Shown: positions 49,201 to 56,749 of the stretch, piece after piece | Numbering within the stretch: the first letter of the stretch is position 1 | How the letters are laid out: each line of letters begins with the position of its first letter | NCBI RefSeq assembly: GCF_013364195.1 | Contig: NZ_CP054918.1 | Location: 6,871,001 to 6,935,000 of the forward strand | Direction of reading: 5' to 3' | DNA: 64,000 nt | DNA from: Streptomyces sp. NA04227 | GTDB taxonomy: Bacteria; Actinomycetota; Actinomycetes; Streptomycetales; Streptomycetaceae | The notes under the pieces: generated by a model | Seen by the model: the letters and a program-made list of their open reading frames with translations, nothing else | Databases searched by the model: none | Told to the model about the DNA's origin: nothing | Position numbers and translations under genes: made by a program

Positions 49201-50046
49201 GGCCAGGTTCACGTCGAAGACCTTGTTGTACGAGTACGCCCGGCCCTTGGCCCTGTGGGTGCCGGTGTAGCGCAGCGCGCGCTTGCCGGTGAAGCCCACC
49301 CGGGCCTTGGCGGTGGGGGAGCCGGTGGGGCCGCGGTCGACCAGGGACAGCATGTCCTTGGGTACGGGCTCATCGGTCTCGCCCGTGGCCAGGCGCAGGT
49401 CGGCGAGCTGGGTGGCGTCCTTCGCGCCGTTGTTCTCGCTGATCTCGAACCGGAAGTGCCGGTAGGAAGCCGGTTCGGCGAGCTCGAACTTCCTTGTCTG
49501 GAAACGCTGTTCGAACTTCTCGCCGGTGCGGGTGTCCAGCGTCTTCCAGTCCTTGCCGTCGGTGGAGCCCTGGAGCGTGAAGTCGCTCGGGTCCCGTTCG
49601 GCGAAGTCGTTGGCCGAGGTGAGCGCGTAGGTGGTGATCTCGGCAGGTTCCTCCAGCGTGTACTCGATCCAGCCGGTCGGCTTCAGGGTGAGCCACTTGG
49701 TGCCGGGCGCGCCGTCGAGCAGGTTCTCCTTGGTCTCGCCACCGGCCGTGTTCTCGTCGCTGGCCCTGACCTCGGCCACCTTGTCGCTGACGTCGCCGGG
49801 AAGTCCGCCGCTGTATCCGCCGTCCACACCGTGCGCGCGCGGTGAGCCGTCCGGCCCCGTCTCCACGGTGCTGACCCAGTCGGGCGCGGGCTGGCCCGCC
49901 TCGAAGGAAGTGCTGAACTCCCGTTCGGTGGCGGGTTCCTGGGCGGGCAGTGTGATCGCGGCGCTCTCGGCCGTGGCGAGCAGCAGCAGGGCGGCCGCAC
50001 CCACGGCGGCCCGGTACCCGGTCGCGGGTCTTGGTTTCAACGGCAT
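46243..50046 (-). CDS. Secreted GH92 alpha-mannosidase with two discoidin-like domains
   Basis: 1267-aa extracellular glycoside hydrolase. A signal peptide (residues ~1-30, GAAALLLLATAESA) is followed by an F5/8 type C carbohydrate-binding domain (LLDGAPGTKWLTLKPTGWIEY, YRHFRFEISENNG), the GH92 N-domain, and the catalytic barrel with YVNNGFWDTYRTTWPAYSLL, GQGYHGDEDNGEQSAWYLFS and ALGFYPLVMGSGEYAVGSP. A second discoidin-like domain lies at the C-terminus (YTLTSADKGAAPRGWTLQGS). GH92 enzymes are calcium-dependent exo-alpha-mannosidases acting on N-glycans or yeast mannan. ATG at 50046 follows GGAGG. A perfect palindrome lies 34 bp upstream. Confidence 0.9.
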   Translation of the reverse strand: MPLKPRPATGYRAAVGAAALLLLATAESAAITLPAQEPATEREFSTSFEAGQPAPDWVSTVETGPDGSPRAHGVDGGYSGGLPGDVSDKVAEVRASDENTAGGETKENLLDGAPGTKWLTLKPTGWIEYTLEEPAEITTYALTSANDFAERDPSDFTLQGSTDGKDWKTLDTRTGEKFEQRFQTRKFELAEPASYRHFRFEISENNGAKDATQLADLRLATGETDEPVPKDMLSLVDRGPTGSPTAKARVGFTGKRALRYTGTHRAKGRAYSYNKVFDVNLAVARDTELSYRIFPGMADGDRDYDATHVSVDLAFTDGSYLSDLGAKDSHGGPLTPRGQGEAKRLYVNQWNAVASHIGSVAAGRTVDRVLVAYDSPEGPAKFRGWLDDVRIGKAPREEPKAHLSDYADTRRGTNSSNAFSRGNTFPATAVPHGFNFWTPVTNAGSLSWLYDYSRDNNADNLPTMEALSASHEPSPWMGDRQTFQLLPSAAPGSPRTARADRALAFRHENETARPYYYGVRFENGIKAEMAPTDHAAALRFRFPGDDASVLFDNVSEQGGLSLDKDKGVVTGFSDVKSGLSTGATRLFVYGVFDKPVTDGHAEGVKGHLRFDAGTDRTVTLRLATSLIGTEQAKANLEREIPEDRSFESVRDDARAQWDRLLGKVEVEGASEDQRTTLYSSLYRLYLYPNSGFEKVGSTHKYASPFSPMERPDTPTHTGAKIVEGKPYVNNGFWDTYRTTWPAYSLLTPGKAGELVDGFVQQYKDGGWISRWSSPGYADLMTGTSSDVAFADAYVKGVKFDAEAAYRAAVKNASVVPPTPGVGRKGMRTSPFLGYTSTETYEGLSWALEGYLNDYGIARMGRALYEKTGEKRYREESEYFLNRARDYVHLFDSEAGFFQGKDEKGGWRLDSKKYDPRVWGHDYTETNGWGYAFTAVQDSRGLANLYGGRAALGEKLDTYFATPETASPEFAGSYGGIIHEMTEARDVRMGMYGHSNQVAHHATYMYDAAGQPWKTQEKVREVLSRLYTGSEIGQGYHGDEDNGEQSAWYLFSALGFYPLVMGSGEYAVGSPLFTKATVHLDNGRDLVVKAPDNSAENVYVQGLKVNGKRWNSTALPHKLLARGAVLEFDMGPRPSAWGSGAHAAPESITKDDRVPEPRTDALPVSGPLTDNTSATSARTATAELPLPGPERAVQYTLTSADKGAAPRGWTLQGSHDGKRFTSLDRRRDQDFDWTGQTRVFSVPRPGTYRSYRLVFDTPADVAEVELLR

Positions 50047-50079
50047 GCGTAGGGGCCTCCGAGCACTTGGACACACATG

Positions 50080-50091
50080 GACAACGTTGTC
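50080..50091. promoter_or_regulatory. GACAACGTTGTC palindrome upstream of the GH92 gene
   Basis: Perfect 12-bp palindrome of the type bound by LacI or ROK sugar regulators. CGTTGTC half-sites also occur twice before xylF. Confidence 0.6.
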
Positions 50092-50182
50092 GGGCGGTAG
50101 TGCCGGATCAGTTGTGGCCCAAGTGACCTTTGTTGTCAAGGGTATTGGCGGGAGGTCGGATCATGTCCGTGCGCGCCGGGGG

Positions 50183-50204
50183 CGGTCGGCCGGGGGCCCG
50201 ACCG
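50183..50204 (-). terminator. Hairpin after the TetR gene
   Basis: CGGTCGG / CCGACCG arms with an 8-nt loop, about 50 bp downstream of the TetR stop on the minus strand. Modest stability. Confidence 0.4.
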
Positions 50205-50252
50205 GCTGAGCTTCGGGCGCCGGACCGGTTGAGCGCCCTGCGCCGGACCGCC

Positions 50253-50873
50253 TCAGCCGAGCAGTCGCGAGGCCATCTCCGCGAGCGGCTCCTCCAGCGC
50301 GCGCAGACCGTCGATGTCGTTCGCGACGATCCTGTCGGTGGCCAGTTGCGCCGCGGCGGAGACCACGGCCTCACAGAGGAACCGGGCCTCGTCCGACTCG
50401 CGGTGGAAGATCTCCGCGATGGCTTCCGCGTACTGCATGTGCGCGGCCCGGCGCCGCTCGAAGGCCTCGGGGCCCACGGCGTAGACCTCGACGAGGAACA
50501 GCCGGGCCAGTGCGGGCTGGTCGGCCACGGCCTGGAGATACTTGCGCAGCAGTTCCCGGAAGATGTCCGCGGGCGGGCGGTCCCAGTCCGTGACGGAGTC
50601 CGGCAGCCGGGAGATGAACTGAAGGGCGCTGTCCAGGGCCTGGAGGAAGCAGTCCTCCTTGGAGCGGAACTGCTGGTAGAAGGTCTCGCGTGACACGCCC
50701 GCGCGTTTGATGATCGCCGAGACCGGGGTGCCGATGTAGCCCTTCTCGCGCATGGCGTCGGCCATGGCGGCCATCATCCGGTTGCGCTGCGAGGTGACGA
50801 CCTGCTCACGGGAGAGCCGGTGCCGGCCGCTGGGCAGCGGACCGGCCGGTGGAGCGTCCCGTGAGGTCCTCAT
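50253..50873 (-). CDS. TetR/AcrR family regulator
   Basis: 206-aa regulator. HTH: RMMAAMADAMREKGYIGTPVSAI followed by IKRAGVSRETFYQQFRSKEDCF; the C-terminal domain is helical (DIFRELLRKYLQAVADQPALARLFLVEVYAVG), typical of the TetR_C group linked to SDR enzymes. ATG at 50873 overlaps the upstream gene's stop (TGATG), so it is translated with the CMD-like and SDR genes. No ribosome site separates them. Confidence 0.86.
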   Translation of the reverse strand: MRTSRDAPPAGPLPSGRHRLSREQVVTSQRNRMMAAMADAMREKGYIGTPVSAIIKRAGVSRETFYQQFRSKEDCFLQALDSALQFISRLPDSVTDWDRPPADIFRELLRKYLQAVADQPALARLFLVEVYAVGPEAFERRRAAHMQYAEAIAEIFHRESDEARFLCEAVVSAAAQLATDRIVANDIDGLRALEEPLAEMASRLLG

Positions 50874-51433
50874 CACGTCTTGGGTGCCTCCGCTCGGCGA
50901 GTCCGGTCGGGCTCCAGCCGGAGCACTCTGAGTGTGGTGGCCAGCATGTCGTAGTGGCCGACCAACAGCAGGAGCTCGATCGTAGCGGCATCGTCGAGAT
51001 GTGCCCTCAGGGCATTCCATTCCGTTTCGTCGAGGTCGCCCCGCCCGAGCAGCGCGTCCGTCGCGTTCAGCAGGCTCAGCTCGCGTTCCGTCCAGCCGGT
51101 CGCCCCGGGCCCCTTGCGCACGCGCTCGACGTCCGCGGCCGTCACCCCCGCCCGGCGGCCGAGACGGACGTGGTGCGCGAACTCGTAGGCGCACTCGCGC
51201 AGATGGGCCACCCGCAGGATCACCAGCTCCGACTCGCGGCGGGGCAGCCGCCCGCCCGGCATCAGCCGTCCGGCGAAGCGCAGCCAGCCCCAGAACAGGC
51301 GGCGGTTGCGGCCGAGGACCCGGAACAGTGCCGGTGGTTCGGTGCCGGTCACCCTTCCGGCCAGGGCGCTGAAGGCCCAGATGGGGAATCCGGTCTCGGC
51401 GCGGCGGCCGGGGCGGATGCGCGGGGCGCTCAT
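50873..51433 (-). CDS. Carboxymuconolactone decarboxylase family protein
   Basis: 186-aa all-helical protein with ESELVILRVAHLRECAYEFAHHVRLGRRAGV (positions ~68-98), the CMD/AhpD core. Only one Cys is present, so it lacks the CxxC of AhpD peroxidases and probably uses the His-containing CMD-like site. Role unknown. It overlaps both neighbours (ATGA with the SDR, TGATG with TetR), the middle of a tightly coupled operon. Confidence 0.8.
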   Translation of the reverse strand: MSAPRIRPGRRAETGFPIWAFSALAGRVTGTEPPALFRVLGRNRRLFWGWLRFAGRLMPGGRLPRRESELVILRVAHLRECAYEFAHHVRLGRRAGVTAADVERVRKGPGATGWTERELSLLNATDALLGRGDLDETEWNALRAHLDDAATIELLLLVGHYDMLATTLRVLRLEPDRTRRAEAPKT

Positions 51434-52341
51434 CGCTTTGCCGCCGGGCTCTGGTCTCCGGTTCGCGGCGGTCGCTCGTGGCGGGCCGGTGCGAGCAGCC
51501 GGTGGAAGGCGCGGTTGAGGGCGTGCATCGCGGCGGCGTAGAGGGGCGGCGCCCACCGTTGCAGGAGGTGCAGTGCGCGTACGGCGCCGGAGGTGTGGAC
51601 GAGGTATGTGTTCCGGGCGACCGCGTCGAGGATGCGGGCCGCGACCTCCTCGGGCGCCGCCGCCGTACGACGGAAGCCCGCCCGCAACCGGCGGAAGCTG
51701 CTGCTGTCCTCGTCGATGCCGCGCACTCGTACGGTGTCGACGAGCGGGGTGTCGACCGCGCCGGGGCAGACCAGGCTGACCCCGATGCCATGGCGCCCGA
51801 GGTCGAAGCGCAGGACCTCGCTCACTCCGCACAGGCCCGACTTTCCCGCCGTGTAGGCCGCGTGCCAGGGGAGCCCGAGCAGACCGGCCGCGGAAGCGAC
51901 GTTGACCAGATGGCCGCCGCGGCGTGCCGCCACCATCGGCGGCACGAACGCGGAGATGACGTGCACCGGGCCCATCAGGTTGACGTCGACCATGCCCCGC
52001 CAGTCGTCCGGGGTCAGTTCGCTCACGGATCCCCAAGTGGCCGCGCCCGCCGCGTTGATCACGAGGTCCATCGGGCCCTCGGCGGCCGAATGCACATGAC
52101 GGGCGAGGGCGTCCACGGCGTCCCGGTCGGTGAGGTCGGCGCTCTCGGCGTGTACGACGCGGCCGCCCTCGGCCCGCAACTCCGAGGCCAGCGCCGCCAG
52201 TTTGGGCCCGTCGAGGTCGGTCAGGAAGAGCAGGGCGCCGTCCCGCGCGGCGAGCCGGGCGGTGGCCCGGCCGATGCCGCCCGCGGCGCCCGTGAGGAGC
52301 ACGTTCCGGCCGTGCAGATGGCTGAGGTCGGGTCGGCGCAT
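51430..52341 (-). CDS. Short-chain dehydrogenase/reductase with C-terminal extension
   Basis: 303-aa classical SDR: cofactor motif TGAAGGIGRATARLA, NAAG, Ser in LVNVASAAGLLG and YTAGK in place of the usual YxxxK (Tyr and Lys retained). A C-terminal extension (LLQRWAPPLYAAAMHALNRAFHRLL) may contact the membrane. The frame starts at ATG 52341 with GAGGAGTGCC upstream. First gene of the SDR/CMD/TetR operon; substrate is probably a hydroxylated lipid or steroid-like molecule (inference). Confidence 0.84.
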   Translation of the reverse strand: MRRPDLSHLHGRNVLLTGAAGGIGRATARLAARDGALLFLTDLDGPKLAALASELRAEGGRVVHAESADLTDRDAVDALARHVHSAAEGPMDLVINAAGAATWGSVSELTPDDWRGMVDVNLMGPVHVISAFVPPMVAARRGGHLVNVASAAGLLGLPWHAAYTAGKSGLCGVSEVLRFDLGRHGIGVSLVCPGAVDTPLVDTVRVRGIDEDSSSFRRLRAGFRRTAAAPEEVAARILDAVARNTYLVHTSGAVRALHLLQRWAPPLYAAAMHALNRAFHRLLAPARHERPPRTGDQSPAAKR

Positions 52342-52521
52342 GGCACTCCTCGGGGAGGGTGGGGCCGTGAGGGGGAGCTGCGGGGTGGGCGTGAGGGTGC
52401 GGCTGCGGGGGTGAGGCTGTGGGGTGGTGGCCGGTGGGACGCGAGGAGTCCTCGCGTCCCACCGGTCCTGTCCCGCCTTCTTCCGCCCGGGTGGGTCGTC
52501 TCGTCCGTTCGTTCCTGCCGG

Positions 52522-54216
52522 TCAGGAGTCCTCGCGGCGCGGGATCTCCACGCGGACGGGGTCGGCGCCTCGGTGGCTCACCTCGGCCTCGTGCTCCATG
52601 TGCCCTCCGGTCAGCAGCGTCCATGCGTACGCGGGGCGCGTACAGACCTGGCTGTGCTTGGTCACCTCGTCACCGCCCTTGACGGTGCCGAAGGAGACCG
52701 GCTCGGAGGTCACCGTGCCGAGGTCGAGGCCGAACAGGTCCCGCACCTTGGTACGGAAGACGATCTCCCCCTCGGTGACCGGCTGTTCGCCGGTGTTGGC
52801 CAGGGTGAGGGCGATGTCCTCGCACCACACGTGGTCGCCGGGGTTCCGCTTCGGGTCGCGGACCTCGAGACCGGCCGCGGTCTCGGGCGGCGTGGGATCG
52901 GGCGCGGGCGGGGAGGGCTCGCCGGGTTCCCCGGGCTCTCCCGGCTCCGGGGCCTCGGGATCCGTACCGGGCTCGTCGGTCCCGGGCTTGTCCGAACCGG
53001 GCTTGTCCGACCCGGGTTTGCCGGGTTCGGGTGTGCCGGACCCCGGCTTGCCGGAGGTGTCCAGGGGCTTGCCGTCCCAGGCGGGGGGCAGCTTCGTGAA
53101 CGGGATCGGCTCCCCGCCCGTGCTGATGCGCAGCCCGTCGAGCACCAGCTCGTCCGCGGTCACCAGGGCCTGTTCGGCCTTGACCTTGGTGAGGAAGATG
53201 AGCGGCGGGATGATCGGCGGCGTGGGCAGACCTTCCGGGGAGAAGGTCACGCAGATCAGGCCCTCGATACAGCCGGAGAACTTCTTCACGTAGAGCTTGA
53301 CGTTCCCCTTCAACTGCAGGTCTTCCGCGGCCAGTTGCTCCTGCGGTCCGTCGCCGTCCCGGGTCTGCAGGCGGTAGTCGGTCAGCGAGGCCGACCGCAT
53401 GGAGAGCACCAGGACCTTCATCGGCCCGCGGGCCGTGGGGATCTCCTTGATGCCGGAGAAGGTGAAACCGTGCGGGGAGAACCGGGTCGCCGTGACCTGT
53501 GGGGCGGTGGCCGCCACCATCGGCACCTCGGCGGGTTCGGCCCGCGCCTCTCCCGCGGCGGGGCCGAGCGTGGCGCCGGCGAGGGCTACGGGCAGCAGTA
53601 CGGCCAGGGTGCCGCGGACGCCGCCGGTGGCACCGGAGCCCCGCTCACCGCTCGGTTCGTCCGCGCTCTCGCCGTCGCCGGTCGCGCTCTCCCCGTCGGG
53701 GTCCGCGCCCGGGTCCCGGTCGGCCGTGCCGCTACCGGACCCCTTGCGCGGACGCCTTCCCCGCCCCGCTGATCCTTTTCCCGCGCCTTCGCCCTCCTGC
53801 CACCCGAAACCGAGGGCACTGCCCGCGACGCCGAGCAGGGTGCCGAGCAGGAAGCCGCCCAGGTTGGTGGCCGCGAAGGAGAGCACCGAGAGGATCATCG
53901 CGTTGACGCTGACGTACGTATGGGCGTGCGGCGCCGCCCACAGGAACACCCCGGCGACGATGAGCGCGAGACCGATACCGATCGCCGCGATCCCGCCGAT
54001 GCCGAGGTTGATCAGGACGTCGAACGGGGACAGCGGGACGATGAGGAGCTCGGCTCCGGATGCCATCAGCAACGCGCCCGCCCAGAAGGGCCGACGGCGC
54101 CGCCAGTCGCGCAGCCGCGCCCGTGGTCCCGGCCAGGGCAGAAGCGCGTCGATACGGCCGCCGGAGCCGCGCGCCACCGCGGACTCCGGCCGGCCTGTCC
54201 GCCGCCTCAGAAGCAT
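52522..54216 (-). CDS. DUF6114 membrane protein with long secreted Pro/Gly-rich C-terminal region
   Basis: 564 aa. Residues ~40-140 contain the DUF6114 pattern: RRRPFWAGALLMASGAELLI, then PLSPFDVLINLGIGGIAAIGIG and VSVNAMILSVLSFAATNLGG, about four helices. A charged low-complexity linker, a further hydrophobic segment near residue 230 and a large presumably external domain (KFSGCIEGLICVTFSPEG) follow, then a Pro/Gly/Asp-rich repeat (KPGSDKPGSD) and a C-terminal beta-rich module. Function unknown. ATG at 54216 overlaps the DUF6230 gene by 10 bp, so the two work together. Confidence 0.75.
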   Translation of the reverse strand: MLLRRRTGRPESAVARGSGGRIDALLPWPGPRARLRDWRRRRPFWAGALLMASGAELLIVPLSPFDVLINLGIGGIAAIGIGLALIVAGVFLWAAPHAHTYVSVNAMILSVLSFAATNLGGFLLGTLLGVAGSALGFGWQEGEGAGKGSAGRGRRPRKGSGSGTADRDPGADPDGESATGDGESADEPSGERGSGATGGVRGTLAVLLPVALAGATLGPAAGEARAEPAEVPMVAATAPQVTATRFSPHGFTFSGIKEIPTARGPMKVLVLSMRSASLTDYRLQTRDGDGPQEQLAAEDLQLKGNVKLYVKKFSGCIEGLICVTFSPEGLPTPPIIPPLIFLTKVKAEQALVTADELVLDGLRISTGGEPIPFTKLPPAWDGKPLDTSGKPGSGTPEPGKPGSDKPGSDKPGTDEPGTDPEAPEPGEPGEPGEPSPPAPDPTPPETAAGLEVRDPKRNPGDHVWCEDIALTLANTGEQPVTEGEIVFRTKVRDLFGLDLGTVTSEPVSFGTVKGGDEVTKHSQVCTRPAYAWTLLTGGHMEHEAEVSHRGADPVRVEIPRREDS

Positions 54217-54839
54217 TCCTTGCCGCCCAGACCCACGTTGATCTTCAGGCCCTTGAGCTTGAAGTTGCCGCCCATCGCCGACCACGCGTGGGACTTGACC
54301 CCGGACACGCTGACGCCCTTGACCTGGAGGCCGAAGCTGCCCGGCTTGCCCTGGGTGCCCGGCACGGCGTCCAGGGTCGAGGCGTCCCGGCCGATCTCGA
54401 CCTTGCCGAACTTGGCGTCACCGGCCAGGTCCTCGGCGTCGATCACCAGGCTGTCCGCGGTGACCTTTCCGGCGTCACCACCGGCCGACAGACGGAAGGT
54501 CACCCTGCCTATCGGGGTGTTCACACCGGTCGACTGGCAGATGTCCGACAGCGCCGCCTGCTTGAGGGAGAGCAGGGAGACCGGGTGTCCCTTGCCGTCC
54601 ACCGAGCGGTCGACCTCGACATAGGAGGCGAGCGCGTCACTGGTCAGTTCGCCGGAGGTCACCTTGAAGTTGGTGCCGGAGACGGCGAAGGTCGCGGCCA
54701 TCGCGCCCTGCGCCATGGCGATTCCCATGGCGCCGATCGCGACGAAGGCGGGCACGGCGAGCACCGCCGCCCGCTTGTAGGAGGTCCGTCCGTGGGCGGC
54801 ACCGTGCGTCTCCGCATCCGGTGTCTCGTTTTCGGTCAC
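54207..54839 (-). CDS. DUF6230 secreted/anchored protein
   Basis: 210-aa protein. Residues ~20-50 form a membrane or signal segment (KRAAVLAVPAFVAIGAMGIAMAQGAMAATF), followed by a beta-rich domain (GTNFKVTSGELTSDALASYVEVD, ADSLVIDAEDLAGDAKFGKVEIG, KGLKINVGLGGKECF). This matches the DUF6230 family, usually paired with DUF6114 in Streptomyces and sometimes annotated as cholesterol esterase without proof. GTG at 54839 has GGGAG 7 nt upstream. Function unknown; probable cell-surface role. Confidence 0.75.
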   Translation of the reverse strand: MTENETPDAETHGAAHGRTSYKRAAVLAVPAFVAIGAMGIAMAQGAMAATFAVSGTNFKVTSGELTSDALASYVEVDRSVDGKGHPVSLLSLKQAALSDICQSTGVNTPIGRVTFRLSAGGDAGKVTADSLVIDAEDLAGDAKFGKVEIGRDASTLDAVPGTQGKPGSFGLQVKGVSVSGVKSHAWSAMGGNFKLKGLKINVGLGGKECF

Positions 54840-55426
54840 TGCTGCTCCCGCCAAGTCGATCCGAGCTGAATGTTCCGAAAGTGCTGTGGTCGAGCCGAAG
54901 GGCTGCGAATGCCGGGGTGGGGGCCGTACGGCGCCGGTGCGTGGGGCTCGCCCGGGACCGGGCATGGCCCGACAGAACCGGTGGCGTGGAGCGGCTCGGG
55001 CCACCGGCTTCCGGTCAGTATGAGAGAACACTCACGTACATGGAAGACCATTGGTGTACGTGTATTTTTTGTAATGAGCTTGCGATGGTGCTGTGTTGGC
55101 AGAGAGTGAAAGCGGTGCAACCGGCTCCGCGAGCGGGCTGGCGCCTCGCGCCGACGGTGTGCGGCGCCCGCCGCCGCTGCCGGAGCGGCACGTCTCACCT
55201 GGCACTCCCGCTCCGTTCATCTCCCCGCGCCGCGGAAAGCGACAACAGGTCGGTCAGGGGAGTCCAAGGGTCCGATTGCCTCAAGGACTTGACGGCCCCA
55301 CCCTCCAGACCCGAGCTTGGTCTTCACAACTTGTAAACGACGGGGTCGGGCTGCTTGGGGCTGCTCCGGCCCACGTCACGGGTGGCACGGGGTGCGCCCG
55401 GCAACGGGGCAGGAGTGGATGGTCCG
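54840..55426. other. 587-bp intergenic region between divergent DUF6230 and ROK genes
   Basis: No supported gene. It contains an AT-rich stretch at 55055-55080 (TGTATTTTTTGTAATG) and presumably two promoters. Open frames here show no codon bias or recognisable domain. Confidence 0.5.
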
Positions 55427-56626
55427 ATGGAGACTCCGGGGTCGCAGTCGTCGCTGCACAGGGCGAATCTGGAGCGGGTCGTACGCGCCGTACGCCTGGC
55501 CGGTTCGCTCACCCAGGCCGAGATCGCGCGGACCACGGGCCTGTCCGCGGCCACCGTCTCCAATATCGTGCGCGAGTTGAAGGAGGCCGGGACGGTCGAG
55601 GTCACGCCGACCTCGGCGGGCGGCCGCCGGGCCCGCAGCGTCTCGCTGAGCGGGGACGCGGGCATCGTGATCGGCATCGACTTCGGCCACCAGCACCTGC
55701 GGGTCGCCCTCGGCAACCTCGCCCACCAGGTGCTCGCCGAGGAGTCCGAGCCGCTCGACGTGGACGCCTCCGCGGCGCAGGGCTTCGACCGGGCCGAGGA
55801 ACTCGTCGGCCGCCTGATCGCCCAGGCCGGGGTGGACCGTTCCAAGCTCGCCGGGATCGGCCTCGGCGTACCGGGCCCGATCGACCTGGAGTCGGGCACC
55901 CTCGGCTCCACCTCGATCCTGCCCGGCTGGGCGGGGACCCGGCCCGCCGAGGAGATGCGCGGCAGGCTGGGTGTGCCCGTCCATGTGGACAACGACGCCA
56001 ACCTCGGCGCGCTCGGCGAACTCGTCTGGGGCAGCGGCCGCGGAGTGCGCGACCTCGCGTACATCAAGGTCGCCAGCGGTGTCGGCGCGGGCCTGGTGAT
56101 CAGCGGGCAGATCTACCGGGGTCCCGGCGGCACCGCGGGCGAGATCGGGCACATCACGCTGGACGAGGCGGGGCCGGTGTGCCGGTGCGGAAACCGCGGC
56201 TGCCTGGAGACCTTCACGGCGGCCCGGTACGTACTGCCTCTCCTGGAGGCCAGTCACGGCACCGACCTGACGATGGCCCGGGTGGTGCGGCTCGCCAAGG
56301 ACGGTGACCCGGGCTGTCGCCGGGTGATCGCGGACGTGGGCCGGCACATCGGCAGCGGAGTCGCCAATCTCTGCAATCTTCTGAACCCCAGCCGGGTAGT
56401 GCTTGGGGGAGACCTCGCGGAGGCGGGGGAGTTGGTGCTCGGTCCGATCCGGGAATCCGTGGGGCGGTACGCGATTCCCAGCGCCGCGCGTCAACTGTCC
56501 GTACTCCCCGGGGCACTTGGCGGTCGCGCGGAGGTGCTCGGCGCGCTCGCCCTCGCGTTGAGCGAGATGGGCGACTCGGCGCTGCTCGACGGCACGCTCC
56601 AGTCGACGGCGCCCGTCTTCACTTAG
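55427..56626 (+). CDS. rok7B7: ROK family transcriptional regulator, Rok7B7-like
   Basis: 399-aa repressor/kinase-fold protein. N-terminal winged HTH at residues ~25-55 (LTQAEIARTTGLSAATVSNIV). ROK domain: GIDFGHQHLRVALG, GLGVPGPID, VDNDANLGALGE, EIGHITL and the zinc-binding CRCGNRGCLE (Cys252, 254, 259). By context it is the orthologue of S. coelicolor Rok7B7 (SCO6008), reported to control the adjacent xylFGH genes and pleiotropic carbon responses. ATG at 55427 is used; GTG at 55415, overlapping AGGAG, is an in-frame alternative. Confidence 0.85.
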   Translation: METPGSQSSLHRANLERVVRAVRLAGSLTQAEIARTTGLSAATVSNIVRELKEAGTVEVTPTSAGGRRARSVSLSGDAGIVIGIDFGHQHLRVALGNLAHQVLAEESEPLDVDASAAQGFDRAEELVGRLIAQAGVDRSKLAGIGLGVPGPIDLESGTLGSTSILPGWAGTRPAEEMRGRLGVPVHVDNDANLGALGELVWGSGRGVRDLAYIKVASGVGAGLVISGQIYRGPGGTAGEIGHITLDEAGPVCRCGNRGCLETFTAARYVLPLLEASHGTDLTMARVVRLAKDGDPGCRRVIADVGRHIGSGVANLCNLLNPSRVVLGGDLAEAGELVLGPIRESVGRYAIPSAARQLSVLPGALGGRAEVLGALALALSEMGDSALLDGTLQSTAPVFT

Positions 56627-56640
56627 TTCACGCATGGCAC

Positions 56641-56682
56641 CGTTGTCATCTCGTTAAGGATTTACTCCTTGACGGCGTTGTC
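56641..56682. promoter_or_regulatory. Regulatory region of xylF: CGTTGTC repeats and an AAGGA/TCCTT inverted repeat
   Basis: CGTTGTC occurs at 56641 and 56676 (35 bp apart) flanking AAGGA-TTTAC-TCCTT (56656-56670). Candidate ROK/LacI-type binding sites; a TTGAC element at 56668-56672 could be a -35 box. Confidence 0.45.
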
Positions 56683-56749
56683 GGGGCCGAGTTGACTTCC
56701 AGCCACCTCAGGCCGCGACGGCGCGGCCTCGTGTCAGGGAGGCATCCGG

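Noticed and set aside
54836..55198. 120-codon minus frame upstream of the DUF6230 gene
   Set aside because: Arg/Ala-rich composition, no codon bias, overlaps the expected promoter and AT-rich patch.
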